NCBI RefSeq assembly: GCF_001402915.1
Contig: NZ_CP012945.1
Span: forward strand, 1,837,501-1,901,500
Length of the DNA: 64,000 nt
Reading direction: 5' to 3'
Source: Devosia sp. A16
GTDB lineage: Bacteria; Pseudomonadota; Alphaproteobacteria; Rhizobiales; Devosiaceae
Shown piece by piece: positions 41,079-50,541 of the stretch; the stretch's first letter is position 1; every line of letters begins with the position of its first letter. Both the position numbers and the translations under genes were made by a program. Under the pieces are notes generated by a model. The model worked only from the letters and a program-made list of their open reading frames with translations. It was not told the origin of the DNA and made no database searches.

Positions 41079-42215
41079 ATGACCAACGCGCTCGCGCCCT
41101 ACCGGCGTCTCACCATCAAGATCGGCTCGGCGCTGCTGGTCGACGGCAAGACCGGCAGGCTCCGCGCCGAATGGCTCGCCTCGCTCGCTGCCGACCTTGC
41201 GGCGCTTAAAGCCCAGGGCGTGTCGCTGGTGATCGTCTCCTCGGGCGCCATCGCGCTCGGCCGGCGGTTGCTGAACCTCGATGCGCGCAGCCTGCCGCTC
41301 GAGCAGAGCCAGGCTGCCGCCAGCGCCGGGCAAATCGCCCTCAGCCAGGCCTGGGCCGCGGCGCTCGCCGAGCACCAGATCGTCACCGGGCAGATCCTGC
41401 TCACCCCCAATATCACCGAGGAGCGGCGGTACTTCCTCAACGCGCGCACCACCATCTCGACCCTGCTGGGCCTCGGCGCCATCCCCATCATCAACGAGAA
41501 CGACTCGGTGGCCACCGCCGAAATCCGCTATGGCGACAATGATCGCCTCTCGGCGCGCGTCGCCACCATGATCGAAGCGGATTGCCTGATCCTGCTGTCC
41601 GATGTCGACGGGCTATACACCGCGCCGCCGAGCAGGGATCCGAACGCCGAGCATTTGCCCTTCGTTGCCGCCATCACGCCCGAGATCGACGCCATGGCCG
41701 GTGGCGCCGCCAGCCACCTGAGCCGCGGCGGCATGACCACCAAGGTCGAGGCCGGCAAGATCGCGACGCAGGCCGGCACCGCGATGATCATCGCCAAGGG
41801 CACCGAGAACCATCCGCTGCGCGGCCTCACCGAAGGGGTGCGCCACACCCTGTTCGCCCCCGCTGAAAGCCGGGCGCAGGCGCGCAAACGCTGGATCATG
41901 GGACACCTCGAGCTGCTCGGCGCCATCCATGTCGATGCCGGTGCGGCCCGCGCCCTGCTCGATGGCAAGAGCCTCCTTCCGATCGGTGTCACCCGCGTCA
42001 CCGGCGAATTCGGCCGCGGCGATGCCGTCGCGATCCTCGGCCCCGACGGACGGGAGATCGCCCGCGGCCTCGCCGGCCTCGGGCGTGAGCAGGCCGATCT
42101 GGTCAAAGGCAAGAACTCGAGCGTCGTAGCCGAACTGCTCGGCATCGGCACGCGATCCGAACTCATCCACCGTGACAACATGGTGGTGCTGATGGGCCTG
42201 GAGGCCAAAGTCTGA
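41079..42215 (+). CDS. proB: Glutamate 5-kinase
   Basis: The 378-residue enzyme has the amino-acid kinase domain ([36 protein letters not shown] and [13 protein letters not shown]) followed by a C-terminal PUA domain (about 285-375). It phosphorylates glutamate in the first step of proline synthesis and is normally inhibited by proline. Its stop overlaps the proA start by one base. Confidence 0.97.
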   Translation: MTNALAPYRRLTIKIGSALLVDGKTGRLRAEWLASLAADLAALKAQGVSLVIVSSGAIALGRRLLNLDARSLPLEQSQAAASAGQIALSQAWAAALAEHQIVTGQILLTPNITEERRYFLNARTTISTLLGLGAIPIINENDSVATAEIRYGDNDRLSARVATMIEADCLILLSDVDGLYTAPPSRDPNAEHLPFVAAITPEIDAMAGGAASHLSRGGMTTKVEAGKIATQAGTAMIIAKGTENHPLRGLTEGVRHTLFAPAESRAQARKRWIMGHLELLGAIHVDAGAARALLDGKSLLPIGVTRVTGEFGRGDAVAILGPDGREIARGLAGLGREQADLVKGKNSSVVAELLGIGTRSELIHRDNMVVLMGLEAKV

Positions 42216-43498
42216 TGAGTGCTGTCGAGGCCATTGCCAGCGATCTCGCCGCCGTCATGCTGGAAATCGGCCAGCGCGCCCGCGCCGCTGCCGGCGTGCT
42301 GGCCTTCGCCAGCCCGCAAAGCAAGGTGCAGGCGCTGCTTGCGGCCGCCGACGCCATCGACGATCGGCGCGACGACATCCTCTCGGCCAACGCCCTCGAC
42401 ATGCGCGCGGCCGAAGGCAAGGGAATCTCGAAGGCTTTCCTCGACCGGCTGCAGCTTAACGACAAGCGCATCGACGCCATGATCGAGGGGCTGCGCACCA
42501 TTGCCGAGCTGCCCGACCCGGTGGGGCGCGTGCTGGCCGAATGGACCCGCCCCAACGGCATGACCATCCGGCGGGTGTCGACCCCGCTGGGCGTCATCGG
42601 CGTGATCTTCGAGAGCCGCCCCAACGTCACCGCCGATGCCGGCGCGCTGACGCTGAAGGCCGGCAACGCGGTGATCCTGCGCGGCGGTTCGGACAGCGTG
42701 AACTCGTCGCGCGCCATCCACGCCTGCCTCGTCGCGGGCCTCACGGCGGCGGGCCTGCCGGCCGATGCCATCCAGATCGTCCCCACTACCGATCGCGCCG
42801 CGGTCGGCGAAATGCTGGCCGGGCTCGGCGGCGCCATCGACGTGATCGTGCCGCGCGGCGGCAAGACGCTGGTCGCCCGGGTCCAGGCGGAAGCGCGGGT
42901 CCCGGTCTTCGCTCATCTCGAGGGCATCTGCCACACCTATATCGACAAGTCCGCCGAGCTGCAGATGGCGGTCGACGTTACCCTCAACGCCAAGATGCGC
43001 CGCACCGGCATCTGCGGCGCCACCGAAACGCTGCTGCTGCACCGCGACATGGTCGCGACCCACCTCAAGCCGGTCATCGCCGCGCTCATTGCGAAGGGGT
43101 GCGAGATCCGCGGCGACGCCACGGTGATGTCGCTGATCCCCCAGGCGATCGCGGCGACGGAGCAGGACTGGCACACCGAATACGAGGACGCCATCATCTC
43201 GGTGAAGGTGGTGGCCGATGTCGGCGAGGCCATCGCCCATATCGGCAAGTACTCCTCACACCACACCGAAGCGATCATCACCGAAGACGCCGGCTCCGTC
43301 GCCCGCTGGTTCAACGAGATCGACAGCGCCATCCTGCTGCACAACGCCTCCACCCAGTTCGCCGATGGCGGCGAGTTCGGCTTCGGCGGCGAAATCGGCA
43401 TCGCCACCGGCAAGTTCCACGCCCGTGGGCCGGTGGGGGTCGAGCAGCTGACGAGCTTCAAATATCTGGTCGAAGGCACGGGGCAGACGCGGCCGTGA
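42215..43498 (+). CDS. proA: Glutamate-5-semialdehyde dehydrogenase
   Basis: The 427-residue enzyme has the ProA pattern [26 protein letters not shown] and the catalytic Cys in [13 protein letters not shown]. It reduces glutamyl phosphate from ProB to glutamate semialdehyde with NADPH. It overlaps proB by one base, so the two are coupled. A 126-bp palindromic element follows within 7 nt of the stop. Confidence 0.97.
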   Translation: MSAVEAIASDLAAVMLEIGQRARAAAGVLAFASPQSKVQALLAAADAIDDRRDDILSANALDMRAAEGKGISKAFLDRLQLNDKRIDAMIEGLRTIAELPDPVGRVLAEWTRPNGMTIRRVSTPLGVIGVIFESRPNVTADAGALTLKAGNAVILRGGSDSVNSSRAIHACLVAGLTAAGLPADAIQIVPTTDRAAVGEMLAGLGGAIDVIVPRGGKTLVARVQAEARVPVFAHLEGICHTYIDKSAELQMAVDVTLNAKMRRTGICGATETLLLHRDMVATHLKPVIAALIAKGCEIRGDATVMSLIPQAIAATEQDWHTEYEDAIISVKVVADVGEAIAHIGKYSSHHTEAIITEDAGSVARWFNEIDSAILLHNASTQFADGGEFGFGGEIGIATGKFHARGPVGVEQLTSFKYLVEGTGQTRP

Positions 43499-43504
43499 CC
43501 GAGA

Positions 43505-43630
43505 GAGACGGCCCCCTCCCGGCCTCCCCCATGAAGGGTGAGGTGAAGAGTCGAGGCTGTGGCCCGACAGTGCCAGACACTCGATGCGGCACCTCCCCCT
43601 TCATGGGGGAGGATGGGAGGGGGCCGTCTC
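43505..43630 (+). repeat. MITE-like element, family 1, copy 1
   Basis: The 126-bp element has perfect 16-bp terminal inverted repeats (GAGACGGCCCCCTCCC). It contains two internal GGGGGAGG-type arms and a unique centre. It matches the reverse complement of 50368-50492 over almost its whole length. Confidence 0.8.
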
Positions 43631-43649
43631 TATCAGTCGGCACGCTCAA

Positions 43650-44273
43650 ATGACCCTCCCCCCCGACATCACCGCGCTCCCGCCGTTCGGCTCGGGCCTG
43701 CGCATTGGCCTGTTCGGCGGCAGCTTCAACCCGATCCACGAGGGCCATCGCCTCGTTGCCGAGCAGTGCCTCAAGCGGTTGAACCTCGATGCGGTCTGGC
43801 TGCTGGTCTCGCCCGGCAATCCGCTGAAGGATCATGCCGAGCTGGCGCCGCTCGAAACCCGCGTCCGCGCCGCGCGTGAACTCACCGCCAATCCCCGTAT
43901 CTACGCCACCGGGGTCGAGGCGGCGCACCGCTTCCACTATACCGTCGATACGCTCGAGTGGCTGGTCGCCGCCTGCCCCGATACCCGCTTCGTCTGGATC
44001 ATGGGCGCCGACAATCTCAGCCAGTTCGACCGTTGGGAGCGCTGGCAGGATATCGCCGCGCTGCTGCCGATCGCCGTCTACGCCCGCCCCGGCTCGACCT
44101 TTCGCGCAACAGTAAGCAAGGCGGCCATTGCGCTGAAGAAGCACCGCCTGCCCGAGGAGGCCGCCGAGGCGCTGGCGGGCAGCGAGCCACCCGCCTGGGT
44201 GTATCTGCACGGCATCACCTCGCCGCAGTCTTCGAGCGCCATCCGGGCCCGCCGCAAAGCTTCGGCAGAATGA
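43650..44273 (+). CDS. nadD: Nicotinate-nucleotide adenylyltransferase
   Basis: The 207-residue enzyme has the nucleotidyltransferase motif GLFGGSFNPIHEGHRLVAE (about residues 21-39) and SSSAIRARRKA near the end (family ISSTxIR). It joins ATP with nicotinate mononucleotide in NAD synthesis. I chose MTLPPD because the longer frame runs back through the repeat element. Confidence 0.96.
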   Translation: MTLPPDITALPPFGSGLRIGLFGGSFNPIHEGHRLVAEQCLKRLNLDAVWLLVSPGNPLKDHAELAPLETRVRAARELTANPRIYATGVEAAHRFHYTVDTLEWLVAACPDTRFVWIMGADNLSQFDRWERWQDIAALLPIAVYARPGSTFRATVSKAAIALKKHRLPEEAAEALAGSEPPAWVYLHGITSPQSSSAIRARRKASAE

Positions 44274-44455
44274 TTGGCGACCCCCGCCTTGCAGAACGCC
44301 AGACGAAGCGTCATATTGAGGGAGTAGTGGTTATTTCGCCACTCAGGATGGGACAGGATTGATAGCTACGCTTTCGCTAGCCTTTCGACCCAACAACCAA
44401 GGACAGCTGAAACACGCATGAACCGTGCTCGTGTAGCATGGGCTGAGGCCATTTG

Positions 44456-44842
44456 ATGGCATCGCCCCGGAAAAAGACCGAAACCGCCCCGGTTGCAGAA
44501 GCGCCGGAACCCCACATGATCGATCTGGTGCTGCAGAGCCTTGACGATGCCAAGGCTGAACAGACCGTTGCCATCGACATCACCGGCAAGTCGTCGCTCA
44601 CCGACCATATGGTGGTGACCTCCGGCCGGTCGAACCGTCACGTCAGCGCCGTCGCCGACCAACTGGTGAAATCGCTGCGCGAGCATGGCTTCGGCAAGCC
44701 GCGGATCGAAGGACTGCCGCACGCCGATTGGGTGCTGGTCGATGCCGGTGACGTCATCGTTCACATCTTCCGGCCCGAAGTGCGCGAGTTCTACAACATC
44801 GAAAAGATGTGGGCGGCCGATTTCGCTGCCGACGGCCGCTAG
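44456..44842 (+). CDS. rsfS: Ribosome silencing factor RsfS
   Basis: The 128-residue protein has the RsfS pattern AIDITGKSSLTDHMVVTSGRS, EGLPHADWVLVDAGDVIVHIF and REFYNIEKMW. It binds uL14 and blocks subunit joining under starvation. The ATG follows TTG and a GAGG site; the TTG one codon earlier is an alternative. Confidence 0.97.
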   Translation: MASPRKKTETAPVAEAPEPHMIDLVLQSLDDAKAEQTVAIDITGKSSLTDHMVVTSGRSNRHVSAVADQLVKSLREHGFGKPRIEGLPHADWVLVDAGDVIVHIFRPEVREFYNIEKMWAADFAADGR

Positions 44843-44851
44843 CCTTGTTGT

Positions 44852-44891
44852 GTCGCGTGATCGAACCGGAAAAGTCTGCAACTTTTCCTGA
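44852..44891 (-). repeat. Palindromic repeat copy B, intergenic
   Basis: It lies between rsfS and rlmH. Read on the minus strand it matches copy A (37868-37907) except for two positions near its end. Confidence 0.85.
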
Positions 44892-44915
44892 TCACGCTTA
44901 GGCGGCACGTTCGCC

Positions 44916-45395
44916 TTGCGCATCGCCATCGCTGCCATCGGCCGGATGAAGCAGGGTCCCGAGCGTGAGCTGGTGGCGCGCTATCTCGATCGCGCCAAGG
45001 CGGCGGGCAAGCCGCTGGCGCTGACGGGCTTCGATGTGCTCGAATTTGCCGAGTCTCGTGCCGCCACTACCGAAACGCGCAAGGCCGACGAAGCGAGTAC
45101 GCTTCGCTCTGCCCTCCCCGAAGGCATCCGCATCGCGCTCGACGAGCACGGCAAGACCATGCCGTCCGCCCAGTTCGCCACCCAGCTCGCCCGCTGGCGC
45201 GACGACGGCCGCCCGGCGATCAGTTTCATCATCGGCGGCGCCGACGGGCTCGACCCGAGTTTCGTGCGCGAGGCCGATCTGACCCTCAGCTTTTCTCCGC
45301 TCACCTGGCCGCACCAGCTGGTCCGCATCATGCTGGCCGAGCAGCTCTATCGGGCCACGACGATCCTTTCGGGGCATCCTTATCATCGGGAGTAA
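44916..45395 (+). CDS. rlmH: 23S rRNA pseudouridine1915 N3-methyltransferase RlmH
   Basis: The 159-residue SPOUT methyltransferase has ALDEHGKTMPSAQFA, FIIGGADGLDPSF and the C-terminal knot segment LTWPHQLVRIMLAEQLYRA, ending GHPYHRE. It methylates pseudouridine 1915 of 23S rRNA in the 70S ribosome. The TTG start gives MRIAIAAIGR, matching the family start. Confidence 0.96.
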   Translation: MRIAIAAIGRMKQGPERELVARYLDRAKAAGKPLALTGFDVLEFAESRAATTETRKADEASTLRSALPEGIRIALDEHGKTMPSAQFATQLARWRDDGRPAISFIIGGADGLDPSFVREADLTLSFSPLTWPHQLVRIMLAEQLYRATTILSGHPYHRE

Positions 45396-45463
45396 AGGGG
45401 GCTGCTTCGCGATTGCTGCTCCACCCCACCCAGCTCCACTAGGCCGCCGAGGCGGCCAGCTTC

Positions 45464-45560
45464 GCTACCCTCCCCATCAAGGGGAAGGAGACGCAAGAAC
45501 CGAGGGCCTGCAGTCGGATCTCCCTCCCCCTTGTGGTGAGGGATCAAGGGTGGGGGTAGC
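45464..45560. repeat. Miniature palindromic element, family 2, copy 2
   Basis: The 97-bp element has imperfect terminal repeats (GCTACCC... and ...GGGGGTAGC). The right end shares GGGATCAAGGGTGGGGGT with copy 1. Confidence 0.55.
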
Positions 45561-45667
45561 CCCAGGCACCACACCCGCGTTATCCGCCATCCAAAAGACA
45601 AACCCCCGGACTATCGGGCTGTGCGCTATGGTCGCGAGATCATGATTCGGGTGAACCGGGAAGTTTG

Positions 45668-47149
45668 ATGCCGGCAACGGGCTGGTCGAGACGTGCAATC
45701 GCGGCGGGCGCCACCCTGGCGCTGGCGCTTGCCACCGCCGCGCTGGCGCAGCAGGCAACGCCGGAGACGCCGGCGGATGCGGCGCCCAGCGCCGCCCCCT
45801 CCGACATCACCCCTGCAATCCCGGCACCCGCAACCGCACCGGGAGCGACCCCCGCCGCAACCGATCTCGACCTCCGCCCGGCCGTCGATGCAACGGCGCC
45901 GACCACGCCGGCCGCTGTCTCGCCGGCCGATCCCGAGATGGCGGCGCAGCAGAAGGCGCTCGATGAGATCGAGGCCTCGATCACCGTATCCAAGGAGCGC
46001 TCCGACGCGCTCAAGAAAGAGATCGCCGACATGCAGGGCGATCGCACCAAGCAGAATGCGGCGCTCATCGCCGCCGCCGAGCGGGTGAAGCGCGCCGAAA
46101 CCGAAATCGCCGCTCTCGAGGACAAGCTGGGCGAACTGATCGTCGAGGAACTGGAAGTGCGCGGCCGGCTCGATGGCGCGGACGAGAACATTTCCAACGT
46201 TCTCGCGGCGCTGGAGCGCATTTCCCGCAACCCGCCGCCGGCACTGATCGTCAACCCGTCCGACGCACTCGGCTCGGCCCGCTCCGCCATCCTGCTCTCG
46301 GCCATCATGCCCGAGCTGCAGAAAAAGGCCGATACCGTGATGGCCGACCTGACCGAGCTCGGCAAGATCAAGGCCGATGCGCTCGAGCAGCAGGGCAAGC
46401 TCGAAGCCAACCTTCAGATCCTCGAGGAAGAGCAGTTGCGCATCGCCTCGCTGATCGCGGCGCGCAAGGAAAACGAGAACCGCGCCACCACGGCGCTGGC
46501 TGCAGAGGAGGCGGAGGCTCAGGCGCTGGCCGACAAGGCCACCTCGCTGAAGCAGCTGATCGACGACCTGCAGAAGCGCGCCGCCGCCGTGGCGACCGCG
46601 GCCGAGGCCACCGCCACGGCCAATGCCGGCGGCAGCACCCCGACGCTCGACAAGGACACCGTCCGTATTGCCCTCGCCAACACCAACCGCACCGAACCGG
46701 CCGTGCCCTTCGCCCAGGCCAAAGGCTTCCTCACCATGCCCTCGAGCGGCGTGACGGTGATCGACTACGGTGCCGGCGACGGTTTCGGCGGCATCTCGCG
46801 CGGCCTTTCGGTGGTCACCCGCGCCGATGCCCAGGTCGTCTCACCCGCCGATGGCTGGGTGATGTTCCAGGGCGACTACCTCAATTATGGCCAAATCGTC
46901 ATCCTCAATGCCGGACAGGATTACACCATCCTGTTGGCGGGACTCGCCAAGGTCGATGTGCAGATCGGCCAGTTCGTGATGATGGGAGAACCCGTCGGCA
47001 CCATGGGATCACAGACAATTGGCCGTACCGTTGCGACCAGTGCTGGTGTCTCCCGACCGACCCTCTATATTGAAATGCGAAAGAACAATGAGCCCGTCGA
47101 CCCCACCGGGTGGTGGTCCACGGCTTCGGTTCCAACCCAGAGTGGATAG
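45668..47149 (+). CDS. EnvC-like murein hydrolase activator
   Basis: The 493-residue protein has a signal peptide (residues 1-27), a Pro/Ala-rich region (28-90), long coiled coils (about 95-330) and a C-terminal LytM/M23-like domain (about 380-480, VVSPADGWVMFQGDYLNYGQIVIL). The M23 zinc ligands seem absent: TRADAQVVSPADGWV lacks the early His, and ILLAGLAKV replaces the HxH region. It is therefore likely an activator of amidases, not an enzyme, as EnvC is. ctpA follows after 6 nt. Confidence 0.88.
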   Translation: MPATGWSRRAIAAGATLALALATAALAQQATPETPADAAPSAAPSDITPAIPAPATAPGATPAATDLDLRPAVDATAPTTPAAVSPADPEMAAQQKALDEIEASITVSKERSDALKKEIADMQGDRTKQNAALIAAAERVKRAETEIAALEDKLGELIVEELEVRGRLDGADENISNVLAALERISRNPPPALIVNPSDALGSARSAILLSAIMPELQKKADTVMADLTELGKIKADALEQQGKLEANLQILEEEQLRIASLIAARKENENRATTALAAEEAEAQALADKATSLKQLIDDLQKRAAAVATAAEATATANAGGSTPTLDKDTVRIALANTNRTEPAVPFAQAKGFLTMPSSGVTVIDYGAGDGFGGISRGLSVVTRADAQVVSPADGWVMFQGDYLNYGQIVILNAGQDYTILLAGLAKVDVQIGQFVMMGEPVGTMGSQTIGRTVATSAGVSRPTLYIEMRKNNEPVDPTGWWSTASVPTQSG

Positions 47150-47155
47150 AATTTG

Positions 47156-48517
47156 ATGCGCCTGACGCCCCTCCGCATAGTTGCCTCGATGGCCGCCGTG
47201 TTCGCACTCGGCCTCGCCTGTGCTCCGCTGATCGCGCAGGACCAGACACCGCCGGCAGCCGCCGATGCCGCGGCGCCGGCCAGCGGGCCGCGCACCCCCG
47301 ACGAGGTCTACTCCGATCTCGATCTGTTCGGCGAAGTGTTCGACCGCATCCGCGCCGAGTATGTCGAGGCCCCCGACGAGCGCAAGCTCATCCATGCGGC
47401 CCTGCAGGGCATGCTGACCTCGCTCGACCCGCATTCGGGCTATATGGAGCCGGTCGAGTATTCCGACGTGCAGGAAGATACCTCGGGCCAGTTCGGCGGG
47501 CTGGGCATCGAAGTGCAGATGGAAGACGGGGTGATCAAGGTCGTCTCGCCCATCGACGACACGCCGGCGGCCAAGGCCGGCATCCTCGCCAACGATTTCA
47601 TCGTCGAGCTCGACGGCACCCAGGTACAGGGCCTGACCCTCGATCAGGCGGTCGAGAAGATGCGCGGCCAGGTGGGCACCAAGATCACCGTCACCGTGGT
47701 GCGCGAAGGCGTCACCGAGCCGCTGAAGTTCGAACTCACCCGTGACATCATCGCCACCCGCGCCGCCCGCATGAGCATGGAAGGCGATGTCGGCGTCATT
47801 CGCCTCGCCCGCTTCTCCGAGCAGGCCTTCGTGGGCATCCAGAAAGCCATCGACGACATCTACAAGGCCGGCGACGGCAAGGCGCCCAAGGGCATCGTGC
47901 TCGACCTGCGCAACAACCCGGGCGGGCTGGTGGACCAGGCCGTGCTCGTCTCCGACGCCTTCCTCAAGCAGGGCGCCGTGGTGCTGACCCGCGGCCGCGT
48001 CGACAGCGAGAGCTCGCGCTATGACGCCAAGCCGGACGCGCTGGACGCCAAGCTCGCCGACGTGCCGATGGTGGTGCTGATCAACGGCGGCTCGGCCTCG
48101 GCGGCCGAAATCGTCGCCGGCGCGCTGCAGGATCACAAGCGCGCGACGCTGGTGGGCACTCGCTCGTTCGGCAAGGGCTCGGTGCAGTCGATCATCCCGC
48201 TCGGCGCCGATGGCGCCATGCGCCTCACCACGGCGCGCTACTACACCCCGAACAACCGTTCGATCCAGGCCTCCGGCATCCAGCCCGACATCGTCATCAC
48301 CCAGGATGTCCCCGAGGAGTTCAAAGGCCGCGACGAGATCATCGGTGAAGCCGCCCTTCCCGGCGAAATCGGCGGCGGCACCGAGGAAAAGGCCACGGTC
48401 GGCTCGTCGGTCTATGTCCCGGCCGAGAAGGACAAGGACAACCAGCTGCAATACGCCATCAAGCTGATCGACGGCGTCGAGACCAACGCCGCCTATCCGC
48501 CCAAGGCGGCCGGCTGA
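47156..48517 (+). CDS. ctpA: Carboxyl-terminal processing protease (S41)
   Basis: The 453-residue protease has a signal peptide (MRLTPLRIVASMAAVFALGLACA), a PDZ domain (about 90-170, GLGIEVQMEDGVIKVVSPIDDTPAAKAGI), and an S41 core with Ser in NGGSASAAEI and Lys in SFGKGSVQS. It cleaves periplasmic proteins at the C terminus and often controls murein hydrolases. It lies 6 nt after the EnvC-like gene, a pairing typical of Alphaproteobacteria. Confidence 0.95.
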   Translation: MRLTPLRIVASMAAVFALGLACAPLIAQDQTPPAAADAAAPASGPRTPDEVYSDLDLFGEVFDRIRAEYVEAPDERKLIHAALQGMLTSLDPHSGYMEPVEYSDVQEDTSGQFGGLGIEVQMEDGVIKVVSPIDDTPAAKAGILANDFIVELDGTQVQGLTLDQAVEKMRGQVGTKITVTVVREGVTEPLKFELTRDIIATRAARMSMEGDVGVIRLARFSEQAFVGIQKAIDDIYKAGDGKAPKGIVLDLRNNPGGLVDQAVLVSDAFLKQGAVVLTRGRVDSESSRYDAKPDALDAKLADVPMVVLINGGSASAAEIVAGALQDHKRATLVGTRSFGKGSVQSIIPLGADGAMRLTTARYYTPNNRSIQASGIQPDIVITQDVPEEFKGRDEIIGEAALPGEIGGGTEEKATVGSSVYVPAEKDKDNQLQYAIKLIDGVETNAAYPPKAAG

Positions 48518-48680
48518 TCCACAGCGACCTGCGGCAACAGGGTTAACGCTTCGTTACCCTTTGCCGGCGAGAAATAGAGCCGATGCGGGGTGGCGATTCG
48601 CCGCCCCGTTTGATTCCGACCGGGCGATGTCGGACCTCTCGACGCGCCGCAGTCAAAGCCTTGGGATGAAGGCAGACCCG

Positions 48681-49826
48681 ATGACGGAGCTCAGCGCGCC
48701 CCTCGTTCGCCGCAAGGCCAGGCTGGCCCGGACAGCCCAGCTCAGGGCCGCCGGCAAGGCTCGCCATGTTCCCGTCACCCGTATCGCCCTCGGCCTGCTC
48801 GCGCTGATCGCCATCGGCGTCGGCGCCCGCGTCATGCTGGTCAGCGATCCCGAGGGCGGCCGCCCCAGTTCCACCGTCGACATTGCCGGCGCCAACCCCT
48901 CCAACAGCGTGGCCGGGGCCGTATCGACGCCGGGCGGCGCGACCATCACCGCCGACCCCGAAATGTTCCCCGTCGCACAGGCCGCGGCCACGGCCGAGGC
49001 CTCCACTGCCCCGATCATCGACCCCACGGCGCTCGATCCCCAACTGCTCGAGCAGACCGAGTTCGGCGCCATCCCGCGCATCTCGGGCACCGGCATTCGC
49101 CCATTCGATGTCTACTCGCGTCCCTCGGACACGCCCGCCACCTCCGGCGGCAAGCCTCTGGTCGCCATCATCGTCTCGGGCCTCGGCCTCAACACCGAAG
49201 GCACGCTCGACGCTATCGGCAAACTGCCGGAGGAGGCGACGCTGGCCTTCGCCCCGTATGGCAAGACCCTGGAGCGTACCGTCGGGGCCGCCCGGGCCGA
49301 AGGACACGAGCTGTTTCTCGAAGTGCCGCTGGAGCCGTTCGACTACCCCGAGAACGATCCGGGGCCCGATACGCTGCTCACCGGCCAGGCGCCACGCGAC
49401 AACCTTTCGAAGCTGTTCAAGGTGATGAGCAGCTTTTCGGGCTATGTCGGGCTGATCAACAACATGGGCGCCCGCTTCACGGCCTCCGGCGCCGATTTCG
49501 GCCCGATGATGGAGGAACTCGGAGCCCGCGGTCTGGGTTATCTCGACGATGGGTCGTCCAACCGCTCGCTTGCTCCGCAACTGGCGCGCGCCAACCGCGT
49601 GCCGTTCGGTCGGGTCAACGCCGTGATCGATGCTAACCCGGCGCGCGGCCCCATCCTCGCCGCGCTGGCCGATCTCGAGGCGGAGGCCCGCGACAAGGGG
49701 TACGCCATCGGCATCGTCTCGGCCTTGCCGGTCTCGGTCGAAGCGGTTACCGAGTGGGCCAAGAGCCTTGGCGAACGCGGCATCGAACTGGTGCCGGCCA
49801 GCGCCCTGATGGGAGATGACAGCTGA
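48681..49826 (+). CDS. Divergent polysaccharide deacetylase family protein
   Basis: The 381-residue protein has one N-terminal membrane segment (about residues 32-50), a variable linker and a C-terminal divergent polysaccharide deacetylase domain (about 150-381: VAIIVSGLGLNTEGTLDAIGKLPEEATLAFAPYG and FLEVPLEPFDYPENDPG). It is probably periplasmic and anchored. The start is uncertain: MTELSAPL follows AAGG, while ATGs 15 nt and 54 nt earlier have weaker sites. The stop overlaps rppH by one base. The genes envC-like, ctpA, this gene and rppH form a common alphaproteobacterial cluster. Confidence 0.85.
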   Translation: MTELSAPLVRRKARLARTAQLRAAGKARHVPVTRIALGLLALIAIGVGARVMLVSDPEGGRPSSTVDIAGANPSNSVAGAVSTPGGATITADPEMFPVAQAAATAEASTAPIIDPTALDPQLLEQTEFGAIPRISGTGIRPFDVYSRPSDTPATSGGKPLVAIIVSGLGLNTEGTLDAIGKLPEEATLAFAPYGKTLERTVGAARAEGHELFLEVPLEPFDYPENDPGPDTLLTGQAPRDNLSKLFKVMSSFSGYVGLINNMGARFTASGADFGPMMEELGARGLGYLDDGSSNRSLAPQLARANRVPFGRVNAVIDANPARGPILAALADLEAEARDKGYAIGIVSALPVSVEAVTEWAKSLGERGIELVPASALMGDDS

Positions 49827-50350
49827 TGCCACGGCGCGAAGAGATGCCCTACCGTGATTGCGTCGGCATCGCGGTGTTCAACGCCGAAGGCCTGGTGTTC
49901 GTCGGCCGGCGCAAGCCCGAGGGCAATCCCGAGCACACCACGGTCAACGATTCCCCTTGGCAGATGCCGCAGGGCGGCATCGACAAGGGCGAAACCCCGA
50001 TCGACGCGGCCTGGCGCGAGCTGTTCGAAGAAACCTCCATCAGGACAGCCGACCTCATTACCGAGGCGCCGGAGTGGATCTACTACGACCTGCCCGACGA
50101 GGCCCTGGGCATCGCGCTCCGCGGCAAGTATCGCGGCCAGCGCCAGCGCTGGTTCGCGTTCCGCTTCACCGGCGACGAAGCCGAGATCAACGTCGAGTCC
50201 CCCGGCGGCGGCGCCCACCCGGCCGAGTTCGACAAGTGGCGCTGGGAAAGGCTCGAAACTCTTCCAGACCTCATCGTCCCGTTCAAGCGCGACGCCTATC
50301 TGCAGGTGGTCGAGGCGTTCAAGCACGTGCCGGCTGGCGTGCGGGGATAG
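49826..50350 (+). CDS. rppH: RNA pyrophosphohydrolase
   Basis: The 174-residue Nudix enzyme begins YRDCVGIAVFNAEGLVFVGRR and has the Nudix box GGIDKGETPIDAAWRELFEETSI, in which the usual Gly after EET is Ser. QWFAFRF-like (QRWFAFRFTG) and EFDKWRW follow, as in RppH. It removes pyrophosphate from 5' ends of mRNAs and starts decay. It overlaps the previous stop by one base. Confidence 0.94.
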   Translation: MPRREEMPYRDCVGIAVFNAEGLVFVGRRKPEGNPEHTTVNDSPWQMPQGGIDKGETPIDAAWRELFEETSIRTADLITEAPEWIYYDLPDEALGIALRGKYRGQRQRWFAFRFTGDEAEINVESPGGGAHPAEFDKWRWERLETLPDLIVPFKRDAYLQVVEAFKHVPAGVRG

Positions 50351-50367
50351 CGTTCTTTAGCCGAAGC

Positions 50368-50492
50368 AGACGGCCCCCTCCCATCCTCCCCCATAAAGGG
50401 GGAGGTGCCCGCCGGTGCGTTTGGCACAATTGAAGACAGAGTCTCGACTCTTCACCTCCCCCTTTATGGGGGAGGCCGGGAGGGGGCCGTCT
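50368..50492 (-). repeat. MITE-like element, family 1, copy 2 (inverted)
   Basis: The 125-bp element has 15-bp perfect terminal repeats (AGACGGCCCCCTCCC and its complement). It is the same element as 43505-43630 in the opposite orientation. Confidence 0.8.
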
Positions 50493-50541
50493 CTCAGTCG
50501 GCACTCTTGTCTTGCGAGAAGTTCCGCGCCATCAGTGGCTT

